Assembly: GCF_954871325.1 (NCBI RefSeq)
Contig: NC_088777.1
Location: 25,893,366-25,957,365, forward strand
DNA length: 64,000 nucleotides
DNA from: Gordionus sp. m RMFG-2023
Lineage: Eukaryota > Nematomorpha > Gordioida > Chordodea > Parachordodidae
Direction: 5' to 3'
Shown: in pieces, positions 46,893 through 59,428 of the stretch
Layout of the letters: every line of letters begins with the position of its first letter
Position numbering within the stretch: position 1 is the stretch's first letter
Translations under genes and position numbers: made by a program
Notes under the pieces: model-generated
Databases searched by the model: none
What the model saw: only the letters and a program-made list of their open reading frames with translations
What the model was told of the DNA's origin: nothing

Positions 46893-47653
46893 ATCACCTT
46901 ATTTAATTGTTAACGATATTTGGTTAGTCTGTAAATTTTTATTAAAATAAAATTTATATTCTAACCTCTTCTTCAAAGGAAACATCCTCACTATGACTTG
47001 AATCTAGATTAGATTTACATAATGGAGTAATCATCATTGGTTTAGGGTAAGAAAGTAACTCAAAATGAAACCACTTTCATTTAAATCCAGAATCTGAAGC
47101 TCTCTTTTTTCTTTCCCTCACATATGTATCTTTTAAGCTTTTATATTTCTAATTAGCCTCTAATACTAATAACGATCAATATCTAATTGTTAATATAATC
47201 TACAGGCGCGTACGCAGCAGGGGTGGGGGAGTGAGGACAGGGGAACAAATCCCCCCCCCAAGCCTAAAAATCAAGATGCCAGATAAATTTTTCAAAAATA
47301 TTATTGTTAATATTAAGTTGTTTTTTTATAATATTTATTCAATTCTTTTTCTTTTTAAATATATAATATATATTTAATTACATTTATTTATCACATTCAT
47401 TTACTAAGTTATTTTATCAATTAATTTCGATTTCAAGTTTTCCTTGGCGTAATATTTATCTATTATTTTCAAAATTTTAATCAAATAATAATTATGGACA
47501 TAAGAAATTTTTCTAAACATATTGGTGAGAATGAAAATTTTAGTCACCTTACAAAAAAGTAAAAAGGTACAAATAATTTTATAATTAAAATAGAAGTAAG
47601 TCATATACTTGTTAAAAGGTATTAAAGATACCTATGATAAATATTTTATTTAA

Positions 47654-50490
47654 CCCATTAATGGTCAAGATTTTTCTAGTGGATAAAAATGCTCAATTTT
47701 TTCAAATTATATTGATTAATGCTCAAATATGATATTCTAAAAAAATCAGCCAAAAAAAATAATCCTAAATAGAAAATCTAGCCTGGTGCATATATGCACC
47801 GTTAACCATTAAGAGGTTAAAAAAGATAAAAATTATATAAAATACTATAAGATCAAAAAAACAACAAATATCTTTATTCTTTTTTTGTAATTTATAATAA
47901 AAACGAGAAAATGTTTATATATTATGAAAATCCTTGAAACATTTAATGTGGAGTGCGATTTGACATGTTTGGCACATATATCTTGAGTGCGTATGGCAAT
48001 ATCTGCATCTTCGTCTTTTTCCATCTATAATTTTGGATAAATAATGTCCAGATGAATCAATAGGGTTTTCACACTGTAATGCAAACTGGCTGGCGTGACC
48101 TGTACTTGAATTTTTTTCAATTTTTACTGGCGTTCGAAGGAGGTAGTTAGTAACTTCTCGTCTAAATGCAAGCAAACTCTTCTTGTCATCTCGATTCACG
48201 AATTTCCAGATTTTCCATGAATTTACCAAAGATACATCAATAAAATTGGTGAATATTGGCCACCACCATTTTTTTCCTCTTATTTTTATTCTATATGTAG
48301 ATATTAGATTATCACATAGATCAACTCCACCCATGTGTTTGTTATAAGCAGTTACCATATTTGGCTGAGGAATTTTTATTTTAGAAGATATTTTCTTAGA
48401 ATACCTTGAAACATTAGAAAGCAAAGAGATAGTGTGGCATGTCGATGCAACGGTCACCACCGAATTATCATTCCAACGAACTACAAATATTTCGTTTAAT
48501 TTTTCAAACCTATAATCATAATATCCTCTTTCTTTTTTTGCTACAACCTTTATAGATTCAACTGGGCAATGCTCTATTCTATTGTCCCTCACAGTTCCAG
48601 TTGCAAAATATCCCATTTGTTTTAAGTATGACAAGAGTTTAAATGATGTAAAGAAATTATCAAAATATATTTTATGATAATTTGGTTTTTGCAATGCCTT
48701 TAATAATTTTATGATTACATTTCCACCTAATCCATATTCATATTTATTTTCGCTTTTTCCTTGATATATATCAAATGAGAATACGTAACCGTCGGAAGAG
48801 GCCAATATCCAAGACTTGTATCCGAATCTAATTGGTTTTCCTTTTATGAACATTTTGCAAGAATGTCTTCCTCGATATGGTATCATCTGTTCATCTATTG
48901 ATAAATGATGTTTAAAAATTCCGAATTGCTGAAATTTATTATTCAATATATTAATGTAAGGCCTAACTTTATAAAATCTATCATGTATATCTATTTTAGT
49001 ATTGTCTGCCAAATGGATATTATATTTTAAATTTCGAAATTGTAATTGGGTCATTGTATCCCGGATTATTGGAATAGAAATATCGCTGTCATTAGACCAG
49101 TACATTCTTTCTTGTGGGAGAGAATGATATCCAGTAAATAATAGAATTCCAATAAATCTCTGAATATCTTGGATGGTTATGCATATGTTAGGTCTATTCA
49201 TTTGTTTAGCATAAATATTACTTTGTTCTACAATTAGGGAATATAAGTCTTCGTCGAAAATTAAACAAAATATATCTGATGGACTTTTACCATGTAAATC
49301 ATTTTCAAGTTTTATTACATCTTTCTTTTCTCCATTGAAAGGGCTTGAAGAATATATTGCATCCGTTTTTCTCCATTTTAAATTGTGAGAAATTCGAGAA
49401 TAGCTTCTTGTAGAATATGGTTCTGGAAGGTCGTCATCAACTGAATTATATCTCCAATTCTCCAGCTGTATCTGAAGGCAAAACTCCGACATTTGTTAAG
49501 TCATTTTCATCGAAATCTTCTTCATCACTAACTGCAGAGGGGTTTGGCGGAATTATAACCATATCTCTTTCTTCAATTGGTTCCTCTTCAAAAAGTTGAG
49601 CAAGCGCTTGTTCAATTGTTAGAAAACGTTTCATTAAAAAAATTTATTAAAAATTAAATATCTAGACAAATTATTTTCGTAGAATCTTGATTTTTTAATT
49701 AGTCATCTATTATTTTGATAATTTTGATTGAATTGACAAAACAGGTGCATAATATTTTATATAAATAAAATAAAATCTTCAGAAAGGAAGAGGCTAAAAA
49801 TAATTTTAAACTTTTGAATATTTATGAACCTAATAATTTCATATAATTTGATCGGGATAAAAAATTATTATAGGAACAATATATTATTCGATTTAATCTC
49901 AGGGGAAAAAAATTTTTTTAAATTATTTTCAAAAGGTCTTTTTTGGGTATAAAATTTCTTTTAAAAATTCTTAAGGGGCTCGAGCCACCCACCCCTCCCC
50001 TTCCCACCCTTAGTGACGGTAGTGGTTTTAAGTATAATATAAAAATTATAATTCATTATGTTAAATTTCATTTGTTTGAATTTTTTTAAATAATATATAC
50101 TGCTAGATGGTTAACGGTGCATATATGCACCAGTCAACTTTATGTGGTTACCTACTAAAATATTAATTAATTTAAAAATTCAAAAATGATTGATAAATAT
50201 TGATATATCTATAAAGAATATATACACACTAGTTTTCATCGAAATAATTTTATAATATGCTCTTGAGATCACTTAGAAAATTTTGCATTTTAGACCTCAT
50301 AAATTCGCAAAGTTTGAGGGTCTCTTAGGGGCATAAAAAAATATTTTTTTCATATTTTTCTTTTCCAGTTTTGAAGTACAATGTCTGAACTATATAAAAA
50401 TCTTTTTTATTATTTTTAAAAAAAAAACTACTATGTTAAAATAAGGTATATAGGAGGTGGTGCATATATGCACCGTTAACCAGTAACGGG
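47654..50490 (-). mobile_element. piggyBac element with TTAA target duplication
   Basis: TTAA lies at 47650-47653 and 50491-50494. The ends CCCATTAATGGTCAAG and the inverse CCCGTTACTGGTTAAC agree at 12 of 16 positions. A palindrome GTGCATATATGCAC joined to GTTAACC occurs three times (47786, 50117, 50460). The first two are inverted to one another, like the internal repeats of piggyBac elements. The whole element sits inside hAT family 1. Its transposase is on the minus strand. Confidence 0.88.
47915..49634 (-). CDS. piggyBac transposase, nearly intact
   Basis: The main frame runs 49492-47915 (525 residues). An acidic N-terminal part (MKRFLTIEQALAQLFEEEPI; 49634-49446) is in another frame and overlaps by 47 nt. 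A single indel there, or a downstream start, explains it. The DDD catalytic residues are present: Asp in HLSIDEQMIPYRGRHS, Asp in KIYFDNFFTSFKLL and Asp in HMGGVDLCDNLISTYR. The insertion-domain Trp cluster GKKWWWPIFTNF follows. The C-terminal cross-brace zinc finger is complete: CRYCHTHSRYMCQTCQIALH then CFKDFH. Total length is close to the usual 570-600 residues. No introns. Cut-and-paste at TTAA is the family's activity. Confidence 0.92.
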
Positions 50491-50582
50491 TTAATAATAG
50501 ATTTATATTCTACCCCTCAAATTTTAATGTAAACTTTATGTGCTAATCGAAAGTTAAAATTTTAAAACAACTATTTTACTAG

Positions 50583-51470
50583 ATGGTTATGGCTAGAATT
50601 CTCTATCCGAGACAATGGAGCTTATTGCAAGATATGTGTCTTGTTAGTTAAGCTTACAGTCTTGTTAAGACTCCATTTAACAAGTACAAAGATGCTTGAA
50701 AAATCTTTGACAATCATGTTAAAAACAAATTATCACAAACGCTGTGAACTGATTATTTCTTCAAATTAATTCAAAGTGTGGATATGATTCCCATTTCACA
50801 TATTGACAAAGATAGGATTGCAATAGCAAAAGAAAATAGATGTAAGATTAAACTAACTATTGAGGCCATTCTATATTGTGGATTTCAGGGCCTAGAATTA
50901 CGTGCCCAATTGGATTCAGGAAGCTTGATTTTCAATAATAATGTTAATGAAGGTAATTTTGTGGTCTTGTAAAATTTAAAGTATTAAGGGATTCTGTAAA
51001 CATAATTATTTCTGAAACTCCTCGTCCAACAATGAGAATTAAATTGCAAATAGCTTGTCCAACGAGATGGAGTCTTCGCCATCAAGCAGTAACAGCTTTT
51101 ATTGAGTTAGAAGAGTAGATTATTAATGCTCTTATCCTTGGTGTATATAAATGAAGATTTTTTATAAAAAAAAATTTTTAGTTTTATTTTAAAAAGTCGA
51201 GCTTTGGGTTAATATTATTTTCCCAGTGTATTAAAATTATTAGATATATTAGCAACTCTTCACATTAGTACTGCAACTAATGAGAGAACATTCTCTTCTT
51301 TAAGAAGAATAAAAACATACCTAAGAAGTAAAATATCTGAGAGTATATTGAATGGTTTGGCCCATTTGAATATTCATAGGCATTTGACGCCAAGCACGGA
51401 TGAGATACTTGAAAAATTAACGCAATCCCAACAAGATTGGATTTTACCTTATAAATTTATAATATGATTC
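50583..51470 (+). pseudogene. hAT family 1 transposase fragments (TTF zinc finger, DUF4371, dimerisation domain)
   Basis: Plus-strand blocks: a TTF-type zinc-finger remnant (WLEFSIRDNGAYCKICVLL, 50592-50650), the DUF4371-like piece KLTIEAILYCGFQGLELR, NEGNFVVL (50850-50970), ETPRPTMRIKLQIACPTRWS (51010-51075), and the C-terminal dimerisation block TNERTFSSLRRIKTYLRSKI, LNGLAHLNIHRHLTPST (51270-51440). This identifies the family as a ZMYM/DUF4371-type hAT. The central catalytic region is deleted. A 67-bp tandem duplication follows (51456-51589). Confidence 0.72.
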
Positions 51471-51589
51471 TTAATAATATTTTTTGTGTGATTTATTTTT
51501 TAATGTGTTATATATTTTTTCATTTATAATATGATTCTTAATAATATTTTTTGTGTGATTTATTTTTTAATGTGTTATATATTTTTTCA
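51456..51589. repeat. 67-bp tandem duplication
   Basis: Two adjacent, practically identical 67-bp units begin TTTATAATATGATTCTTAA, in the 3' non-coding part of hAT family 1. Confidence 0.9.
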
Positions 51590-52036
51590 TGAATACTTTT
51601 TAAGTTATTACATACAAAATTCCTAAGAAACTTGTGTAATAATTTATATTTCCAACATTTAAATTTTTTACTTTATATATAAATTTTAAAGGCTCAAAAA
51701 ATTTAAATTTCTATTTTTGGGTCATTTATTTTATAGTGATTTATATGCTGGTATATCACTTGATATTTTATAATTCACATTTATATTATAGTTTTTCATC
51801 TGACGGTTATTTCCGTTTAATATTTTTAATTCACATTTATTTTATAGTTTTTTATATGCCGGTTTATATATTAATTTTTTATAATTCACATTAATTTAAA
51901 ATTGTATATTAGAAATAGTTATTAATCATAATAAATTTATGCTTGATATTTTTAAATAACAATAATTTTATTTTAAAAAAATTTAATTATCACCCCCCCC
52001 CCTTACCAAATTCCTGCGTACGCGCCTGATGATCTA

Positions 52037-52792
52037 ACCTGGCATATTATGCATTATAGCAATTTCTTGATACACTTTTCCCTTCATTTATTTTTATGCT
52101 TATCACTATATGTATTCCATATGACTTAAGATTGTCTTATATCTTCAATAAAGTTTTAAATATCCAATTTATCAAAAATTAAATATATTAAAAATAAAAG
52201 AATAATAAGTTTATAAATTTGATTATAACTGTAATTTACCAATCATATAATTTTTTAAAACTAAAAATGATGCTTGAAATTACTAATTCGCAAAAATGTA
52301 ATAAATGAATTTTTGAGGAAAAAAATGTTTTTTTTAAAATGGGGGTAAAAATAATGCACGAATATTTTGTAAGACATTTACTTATATTTATATTGTTTTC
52401 AAATTTTGCAAAAATTAAATGCGCGAATATGCTATTTAATTGCATGTGAAGATCAAGAAAAATTGGCTTCCAAAGTAAATATAAAAATTTTATTCAATAA
52501 TAAATTTTTATATATTATTTATTATTACTGCTAATTAATTTATATTAATTAATTTCATAATAATTTTCGCATTACAGATGTGGCGCATGATGTACCTTTT
52601 TTTAAGTGTTCTAAAATAACCACTTTTAGAGAATTAATAAACTCAGCTTCCCGTTTCTTTCTTTTTCATTTCTCAAATACACCATCATTTGTTATATGTA
52701 TAAGTGTCAGATAGGAAGAGTAAATCGGTCAGTGGTGGTGGTTGTTATAATATCATAACGCGGTCATGAATAAGGCAAAAGATAAAAAATTT
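52037..52792. other. AT-rich interval without recognised gene
   Basis: No coding block or paired ends. The short open frames are not supported. Confidence 0.5.
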
Positions 52793-52960
52793 AAAAAAAT
52801 ATATTTTAAAAGAATCCAAGCCAAGTATGAAATCTTTTTTTTTAATCCGGACTGGGCCAGGTTTGAAAATATAAAACCCGGGTCGGGCAGAAAAATTTTT
52901 TAAAACAAATTTCCTTTTTTTTTAATCTGGGACCGGCTGTACGGTACCTCTGCAGGCTCT
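52793..52960 (-). mobile_element. GC-rich non-autonomous hAT-like MITE, decayed
   Basis: The right end GTACGGTACCTCTGCAGGCTCT is an inverted form of the 18618 left end. The interior has CCGGGTCGGGCAG and ACTGGGCCAGG blocks between A/T runs. The left end is indistinct, so the start is approximate. Confidence 0.6.
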
Positions 52961-53580
52961 AATTAAAATAAAACATAGCCAAAGACCTATAGTAAGTGGA
53001 CCTAAAAAACTCCAATAAAATTTATGAAGGGAAACCACACTTAGTACCTCTCCGCCAATAGATAAATTCTGATACCCCCATCTCAGCTGCTTTGGGCATG
53101 AAGGCTAAAAAAAATTTTTGTAGTTATAATTTTTATCTATATACGAACTCTGGTAAGAAATTTTTTAAAATCTGAGGAAGGGGGTTGAAAATGTCTTTGT
53201 TGATTTATTTTTCAAAGATATTTTTTTACTGATCCATCCAGCGTTTTTGGTCAAGTTTTTTCTTTCACAGGATTTTTTATGGGATTCATTTGAAGGATTA
53301 TATGTTCATTTAGTCTTTTTAAAGTAATATTCGTCTCCTTGTAAGCCACTATTTTATAAACTCTTTAATATAGTCATTCTCTCTTTATCCTCTTGCGCAA
53401 TAAATATTCGACAAACTGCATCCATATTTGCTGAGGGGACTATAATTTTAACGCATACCAACCCCCCTTATTTTTGATATCGTTTTTTAAAGTATACCTC
53501 TCTCCCAAAATTCTACCTTCAGCCTCATTGTGGCGGGGGAGTGGTAATGTCTTTTGGCGGCTAATAGAAACTTTAAAGGT
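52961..53580. other. Interval possibly holding LINE 5' UTR
   Basis: Less AT-rich than its surroundings. The last part (CATTGTGGCGGGGGAGTGG near 53527) runs into LINE-like text. No coding block recognised. Confidence 0.4.
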
Positions 53581-53589
53581 TCCATGTGG

Positions 53590-55790
53590 TCTGGGTCTAG
53601 AATAGGATCACCGTCTCCTTGATGGGGTGTATAAAACACCTATAGGGGATCGACCAAAGACAAAAAGAAGGATGGGAAACCTGGTGGAACCACGATTCGT
53701 GAAAATGAAATATAAACGACTTGATAATATGTGGAAAAACCAGTTTATGGGGGTAAGTGTAACAGTTGCGACATAAATTCTGGGAGCACGACGGGAAGGG
53801 CGGGAGAAGTGGTCGATGCACTGCACAGAAGACATATACATGTGTATTGCATACAAGAGACCAGATGGAAAGGTGGTGCAAAAATGATTGGCAGGACAAG
53901 TGAAATGTATACATTTTTCTGACTTGGAGGTAATAATGGTAAGGCTGGCGTTGGCGCATTTGTTGCAGAGAAATGGGTGGACAAAGTAATAGAAGTAAGA
54001 AGACAAGATAACAAGATAATGATTATCAAGATGATTTTTTGTAGAAGCTATGCAATATTATTTCGGCATATATTCCTCAGGTTGGAAGAAGTGAAGGAGA
54101 GAAAGATACATTTTGGGACAGTCTATTGGAGGTGACATTGAGATTGGCAAATGAAGTGGGGATTATCCTGATTGGTGAAATGGGCATGTGGTAGCGAGTG
54201 GCGAGGGTTATGAGAAAGTACATGGAGGATTTAGTATGGCATAGAAATCCGAAAGGGGAGAGAATTTTGGATTTTGGTGATGCTATACAATGTTTAAGAA
54301 AGAATTAGAGAAGCTGATGACTTACAAGTCTGATGGTGCTAAAAGTGCGGTGTATTATTTGTTAGTAAGGATCTGTGACATGAGCATAGTAAAAAAAGTG
54401 ATACCGGGAGAGGAATGTATTGATCAACACTGACTAGTTAAAGGAGATCTCACTTTTAAAGACGCCAGGATCACTAAAAGAAAGTTTGGCCAAGACTGAA
54501 AGTTTGGAAATTGAAGGAGAGTACTAGATGTCAATTAAATACAGTGTACAAGCACCTAGAGTAAATGGCAAGTGGGAAGCCATGAAGAAAGCCTGGGTGA
54601 GGACAACTGAGGAGGATGTAGATGGACAAAAGGACCGCCTAGACATAAGGAGACATGGTGGTAGAATCAGGAGGTAGCGTAAGCTGTGGACGAGTGGGAG
54701 GTGTTTCAAAAAATGGTATAATAGTAAAGAAAATAGTGATAACAATATTTACAAGGTGTCGAAAAAATATGCCAAAAAATTAATGAAAGCGCAGGAGAAA
54801 CAAAGGTAGGAGATTGCTAATGGAATGCGCGGAAAGAATGGGAAATGTGGTCTGGATGGGAAAAAGTAGAGGATGTGGTAGGTGTTAAATGTTTGAAAAC
54901 CATGAAAGGAATAAAAAGGATTGATAGTGGTAATAAGAACACCTGAAAGATCTAAATGCAAAGACTATTGAACGAAGAGAATGAATGGGATAATAATGTT
55001 AGTTGTGCAAAGGTAGGACTTCCAGAGTGTAAATTTGACCAGAACGAAATTAAGAAAGCATTGGAAAGATGAAAAAAGGGAAGGCAGTGGGCCTAACGAG
55101 AGTGGTATCAGAATAGTTTAAAGGTTCTGATGACTTAGGGATTGCATGATTAATGAATTTAGCCAATCTAATTGTCATAGAAGGAACTATTCGCGAGGAT
55201 TGGTGAAGAACTATAATTATTCCAGTAAACAAAGGAAAAGGTGATCCTTTAGATTGCAGGTCTTATAGCTATTAAACTCCTGGAACATGCTATGAAAGTT
55301 TGAGAGGGTTTTAGAGAAGCGAACAAGGAACAAATGAATGAAATAAAGTTTGGCTTTACAACGGGAAAAGGCACGACATGCTATTTAGACATGATGCAAG
55401 GAGAAGTATCTTGCAAAGGAAATGAATATGATTAGATGGATAAGTGGGGTATCCCTGAGAGAGAAAAATTAGCAAGGACGAGCAAGAATGGGTATAGAGT
55501 GATTGGAGTGGTAATACGAAGAAATAGACTAAGATGATATGGGCATGTGGAACGTAAGACAAAAGATGACTGGGTAAAGAGATGCATTTTGATGTAAGTA
55601 GGAGGATCAAGATCTACATGAAGGTCCAAGATGACGTGGATAAAGGTGATAGCGGCTGATATGAGAAAAATGAATCTTACAAATATTGATGCTCAGGACC
55701 GTCAAAAATGGATAAAAAAATCAGAGGGAAAACTGACCAACCTGGGTAAATCTGGAAATCGCTATTAAATGGAGAAATAATTGGAGGCTA
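53590..55790 (+). mobile_element. Decayed APE-type LINE (CFDP2-like)
   Basis: Plus strand. Endonuclease blocks: TTGRAGEVVDALHRRHIHVY, IQETRWKGGAKMIG and GKAGVGAFVAEKWVDKVIEV (53780-53990). A HGGFSMA-type block and VIPGEE-C-QH lie near 54220-54430. RT remnants follow (KGKAVGLTRV, LANLIVIEGTIREDW, KGKGDPLDCRSY; 55070-55270). The C-terminal end (ISGVSLREKN, RWYGHVE-like, NIDAQDRQKW-like, LTNLGKSGNRY) ends near 55770. It is shattered by stops and shifts and internally deleted. Higher G+C than its surroundings. A different lineage from the LINE at 22600-29990. Confidence 0.75.
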
Positions 55791-56387
55791 ATTTAGTTTA
55801 AAATCATATGTTGATAAACAAAACTTTAATTACCCTTTTTTATTTTATATTTTAAAAAAAAATATTTTCTAAAAGATCGAATGAAAATCAGTTTAGTCAT
55901 ATTATTCAAGTTTTAGACTATTTTTGTTAGGAATAGATTTAAAACGAAATTAAAACTATTTTAGAAATAAGTCGTATAAGAAAAAAACGTCTCTTAATCA
56001 ATATTTAATAATGAAAAAATTTAAAATATAAAATATTCTACAACTCAAATTTGAAGTTTTTTAAAAAAATTCATAATTTCATGGGAGTGCCCAGCCCTTA
56101 TCAGAACTTCTCCAAAATCTGACAAGCTGGTGAAAAATCATAAACAAAATGATGAAGTGGCTTAGCTTCCATTAGGTAGCCACGAAATTTATCTCTGGTG
56201 GAACAATGGATCAGATGGTGAGTTGTTAATGTGTAAAGAGAATTACGATAAAGTGGCTATTGACTGTATTTCATATAAGTGTGGATAAAAGTGCATTGTA
56301 TGATTTGATTATAGGATATCTCTGAATCCCAGAATGTTATATTACGGAAGGCTAAAGTAGAACCCTGAAAATCCGCCCGAATCTGGG
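55791..56387. other. AT-rich interval without recognised gene
   Basis: Nothing recognised. At 56130-56330 a weak protease-like remnant (PLGSHEIYLWWNNGSDGELL-type reading) could be a gypsy fragment, too weak to call. Confidence 0.4.
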
Positions 56388-56799
56388 ATTGAAAATAGAG
56401 TGGGCGCGGGCCGTGAAATTAGGCGTGACCCATCGTGTCACGGTGGGTCACGGCGTGAGTGTGAATAAATTTTAAATTCCAAGGCGTGATTGGGTGTGAC
56501 GGGCCTTCCCAAAATTTTCCCCGGGCGTGATCGGGCGTGAATATAAATTTCCCGTGAATCACGGAAATATTAATTTTTATAATTGTTTTTTTATAAATAT
56601 AAATTTGCAATTTTATAATTATATTATATATTTTCTTATTTAATTTAGTTCTTTTTTAAAAAAGAATAATTTATGAAAACTAAAAATCTTCCGCATTTTA
56701 TAAACAACATCCGATAACATTTCGTTAGTTCTATTTTCTTTTTATGTTTTGGTGTTTTTTATCCGAGACTTTATACTAAATTTTGCGTAAATTTTTTAC

Positions 56800-58235
56800 A
56801 GAAAAGTCAGTTATATTTTATTTGTAAAGATCTTCAATCTTTAAATGTATCAGAAAGTGAAGGATTTTACAAGCTAGGCCAAAAGATAAATGTTGGTGTT
56901 ACTTTGGATAACAAAATATAAAAGCTGTGAACCGAAAAACTCTCATGAATTAGGTCCAAAAATATATAATGAAATAAAATTTAAGATTAAAAGCATGATC
57001 AATAATAATTACTTGTCCATAATCATTGATATTTAGACGGATGACTATAAAAATATAAGTTTTTTAACCATTTGAATTTTAAATTAAAAACATTTGTTTT
57101 GGCCACAAGGACAATGGATGAAAAAAAACGTCAATATTAAAAGTGTAGTCAATATAATTTTAGGAGAATATACAGAAGTAGAAAATTACTTAAATAAATG
57201 TATAGTTGTGAGTGATAACGGAGGAAATCTTATAAGTGCATTCAAAGGACGAAACGCTAGAATGTATATGCCATATACTAAATAATATTATGCATTATAT
57301 TTTTTGACAATTGTTTAACTGAAATAGCCTTAAATATAAATGGTGTAAAAAAAATAGTACAATATTTTAAACAATCTACAGCTAATAGCATGGAATTCTG
57401 TATATATCATGATATGGAGTTTCTTAAAATAATATTCTGAAATACAGGTGTACTTGTTTAGCAAGCAAGAATTAAAAAGATTAGCCACCATTAATATCAG
57501 CATCATACGATAGTTAGATAAATTTTTATCAATATTTAAAGAATGCTCGGATAATCTGAGAGCAGATTCTCGTCCCACAATTAATGAAGTTTGTCTATGG
57601 AAACAAAAATTAGTAAAATTTTGTTAACCTTCTGAACGTGATACAATAATTATCAAAACCTTAAAATACAGAACAAGATTTCTTTTAAAAGATTATTATG
57701 CAGCCACTACATAAGGTAGGCTTAATTCTAGATCCGAATTTCAAAAGACTTAAGTTTTTAATAAAAGAAGAAAAGGATGATATATATAAAACGATCTTAA
57801 AAATGCTAAATGATATAAAATTAGATGATATGCATAAGTCGATGCCAACTATCATTTATAACTTTCCTAACTTATTTTAAACTCATAAAAAACCTTATAT
57901 TCTAAATGGTCAATATCAACTATCATTTATAACTTTCCTAATTCATCCTACACTCATAAAAGACGGTATATTCTAAATAAAAAATTTAGAGAATTTCTAG
58001 ATGATTCTGATGAAGGATCAACATCACCGATGAAAGCTGTGAGGATGAACTTAAAAAAAGATTCATATAAGATAAATAACAAGAAAATATTTTGAAGTGA
58101 AGCAGGAATATTCATTTTCTTTTTTGAGAAAATTATCGAGTAGAATTTTGTCAGCTGCAAGTTCGGCTTCTAGTGAAAGGTTATTTTCTGTAGCCAATCT
58201 CTTATTAGAGGAAAGACGTACACAATTGAAATAAA
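56800..58235 (+). pseudogene. hAT family 3 transposase, decayed copy 2
   Basis: Same blocks as copy 1 in plus orientation: EGFYKLGQKINVGVTLDN-like (56860-56920), the NRKTLMN block, NNNYLSIIIDI (57000), CIVVSDNGGNLISAFKG (57200-57250), MPYTK/NIMHYIF (57270-57300), HKVGLILDPNFKRLKFLIKE (57700-57770) and SAASSASSERLFSVANLLLE with ERRTQL (58150-58230). Many stops and shifts. The lesions differ from copy 1, but the tandem duplication (57846-57980) is shared. Confidence 0.75.
57846..57980. repeat. Tandem duplication shared with the other hAT family 3 copy
   Basis: CAACTATCATTTATAACTTT begins each of two adjacent units. It corresponds to 15254-15385 in copy 1. Confidence 0.75.
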
Positions 58236-58537
58236 AAAAATAATTTCGATTTATAGATTGTATTTATTTTTTGTTATTAATATGAATTATGAAATTAGAG
58301 AAATAGATAGAATGAATTCAAAAACTGCAAAATTATAGCAATAGTTTAAAATTAAAAAACACCGTGAATTTTCGGACGTGACGGGCGTGAATCAAAATAT
58401 TGCTTTTCGTGAGCGGGCGGGTCGGGTCAAATTTTTTTTAGTGGTATATTGTGAATGGGCGTTAATTTTTTTATTGCCACCGTGAGCGGGCGGGCCGTGA
58501 ATGAAAAATTAGGCCCGCGCCCACCTCTAATTGAAAA

Positions 58538-59043
58538 TATAAATAAAAAAATTCGAGCATGGTTTGTGGAGAAAGAATATAAATTTTATTCTTTGGGCAA
58601 AGTAATTTAATAAAAAAAATTTGGACTGACTAAACCTATCGATAAATTTAAAAATCAAATTGAGTTTGCTGGGCTCTTCTAAGCCAATTAAGAAAATTAA
58701 AGATAAATTGTGTATTTTTAAATATTACATTTGAATTTGGGAATTTGTGGATAGATAGGTCTTGGCGTTTCGAGAGAGGATTTATTTGTTCCAATTTATT
58801 ATCTGTCGTTAAATCTAATAATTAATAACATAACATAATTGTAAAGGAACGGAAGAAACAGACAAATAAAAGAAAAAATCTATAACCAGAGTCTCCGGTT
58901 GCGACTGGCCCATTATCTTCGAATTGAATCAAAGGTTTTTCTTCGATCATTATATGAGAAATTGAAGGGTTATTCTTACTTGAAATAAATTAATCAATAT
59001 TAATTTTGATTTAAAAATATTTATGAATAATTTACCTTCTAAG
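58538..59043. other. AT-rich interval
   Basis: No gene or element recognised. Confidence 0.5.
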
Positions 59044-59334
59044 TAGAGTCCTGCAAATTAAAAAAATTTTCGACCTGAGTCTACCCCAAAATACTAACTC
59101 ATGATTTATATTTTCATTTTAGGTTACCCGCCCTGTCCTAAAATTTAAGCCCGAGTATGATGCGATATTTTTTATAGGGCTTCGGGCCGGGCCTGGGTCG
59201 TGTACGGGCCGGGTCTAACTTTGCTAGGCCAGATAAATTTTAAAAAACTTGATCCCGAGCCCGATTCTATTTGCTAAAAAAAATTTATGCCCGAGCACAA
59301 CTTTGAGCCGATTTATAGGGCTCTAACAACTATG
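59044..59334. mobile_element. GC-rich MITE-like remnant
   Basis: Runs from TAGAGTCCTGCAAATT to TATAGGGCTCTAAC. The interior has GGGCTTCGGGCCGGGCC, GTACGGGCCGGGTC and CCCGAGCCCGATT blocks between A/T runs, in the style of the GC-rich hAT MITEs but with a different word set. Short inverted ends AGAG..; no clear target duplication. Confidence 0.5.
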
Positions 59335-59428
59335 TAGCAAGTTAAAAAATATATTAATCGCTTAATTATTACAATTTTTTGTTCATAATCTTCGAAATTA
59401 AGTTAAGACAAGATTTTTAGGAATCTAT

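Larger units (their letters stand above)
47203..52028 (+). mobile_element. hAT family 1, copy split by a piggyBac element
   Basis: The termini CAGGCGCGTACGCAG and its inverse are identical to those of the 17431 copy. Flanks ATAATCTA (47195-47202) and ATGATCTA (52029-52036) match at 7 of 8 positions. The hAT sequence runs 47203-47650 and 50495-52028, with piggyBac in between. This copy lacks the GC-rich MITE found in the copies at 4318 and 17431, so it shows the uninterrupted target site near 51310. Confidence 0.9.
56396..58529 (+). mobile_element. hAT family 3, copy 2, with TIRs and exact 8-bp target duplication
   Basis: The ends are TAGAGTGGGCGCGGGCC (one G short of copy 1) and the inverse of TAGAGGTGGGCGCGGGCC. 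They are flanked by ATTGAAAA at 56388-56395 and 58530-58537. The same dense GGCGTGA/CACGCC subterminal arrays are present. It is opposite in orientation to the copy at 14708-16816 and similar in length (2134 against 2109 bp). Confidence 0.9.

Noticed and set aside
47654-47817. A separate 164-bp piggyBac MITE at the left end, because GTTAACC..GGTTAA looks like a right end
   Set aside because: The arrangement is equally explained by internal inverted repeats of the single element whose outer ends have TTAA on both sides; only other copies could decide.
53597-54029. Three minus-strand open frames of 94-132 codons
   Set aside because: Antisense shadows of the decayed LINE endonuclease on the plus strand.
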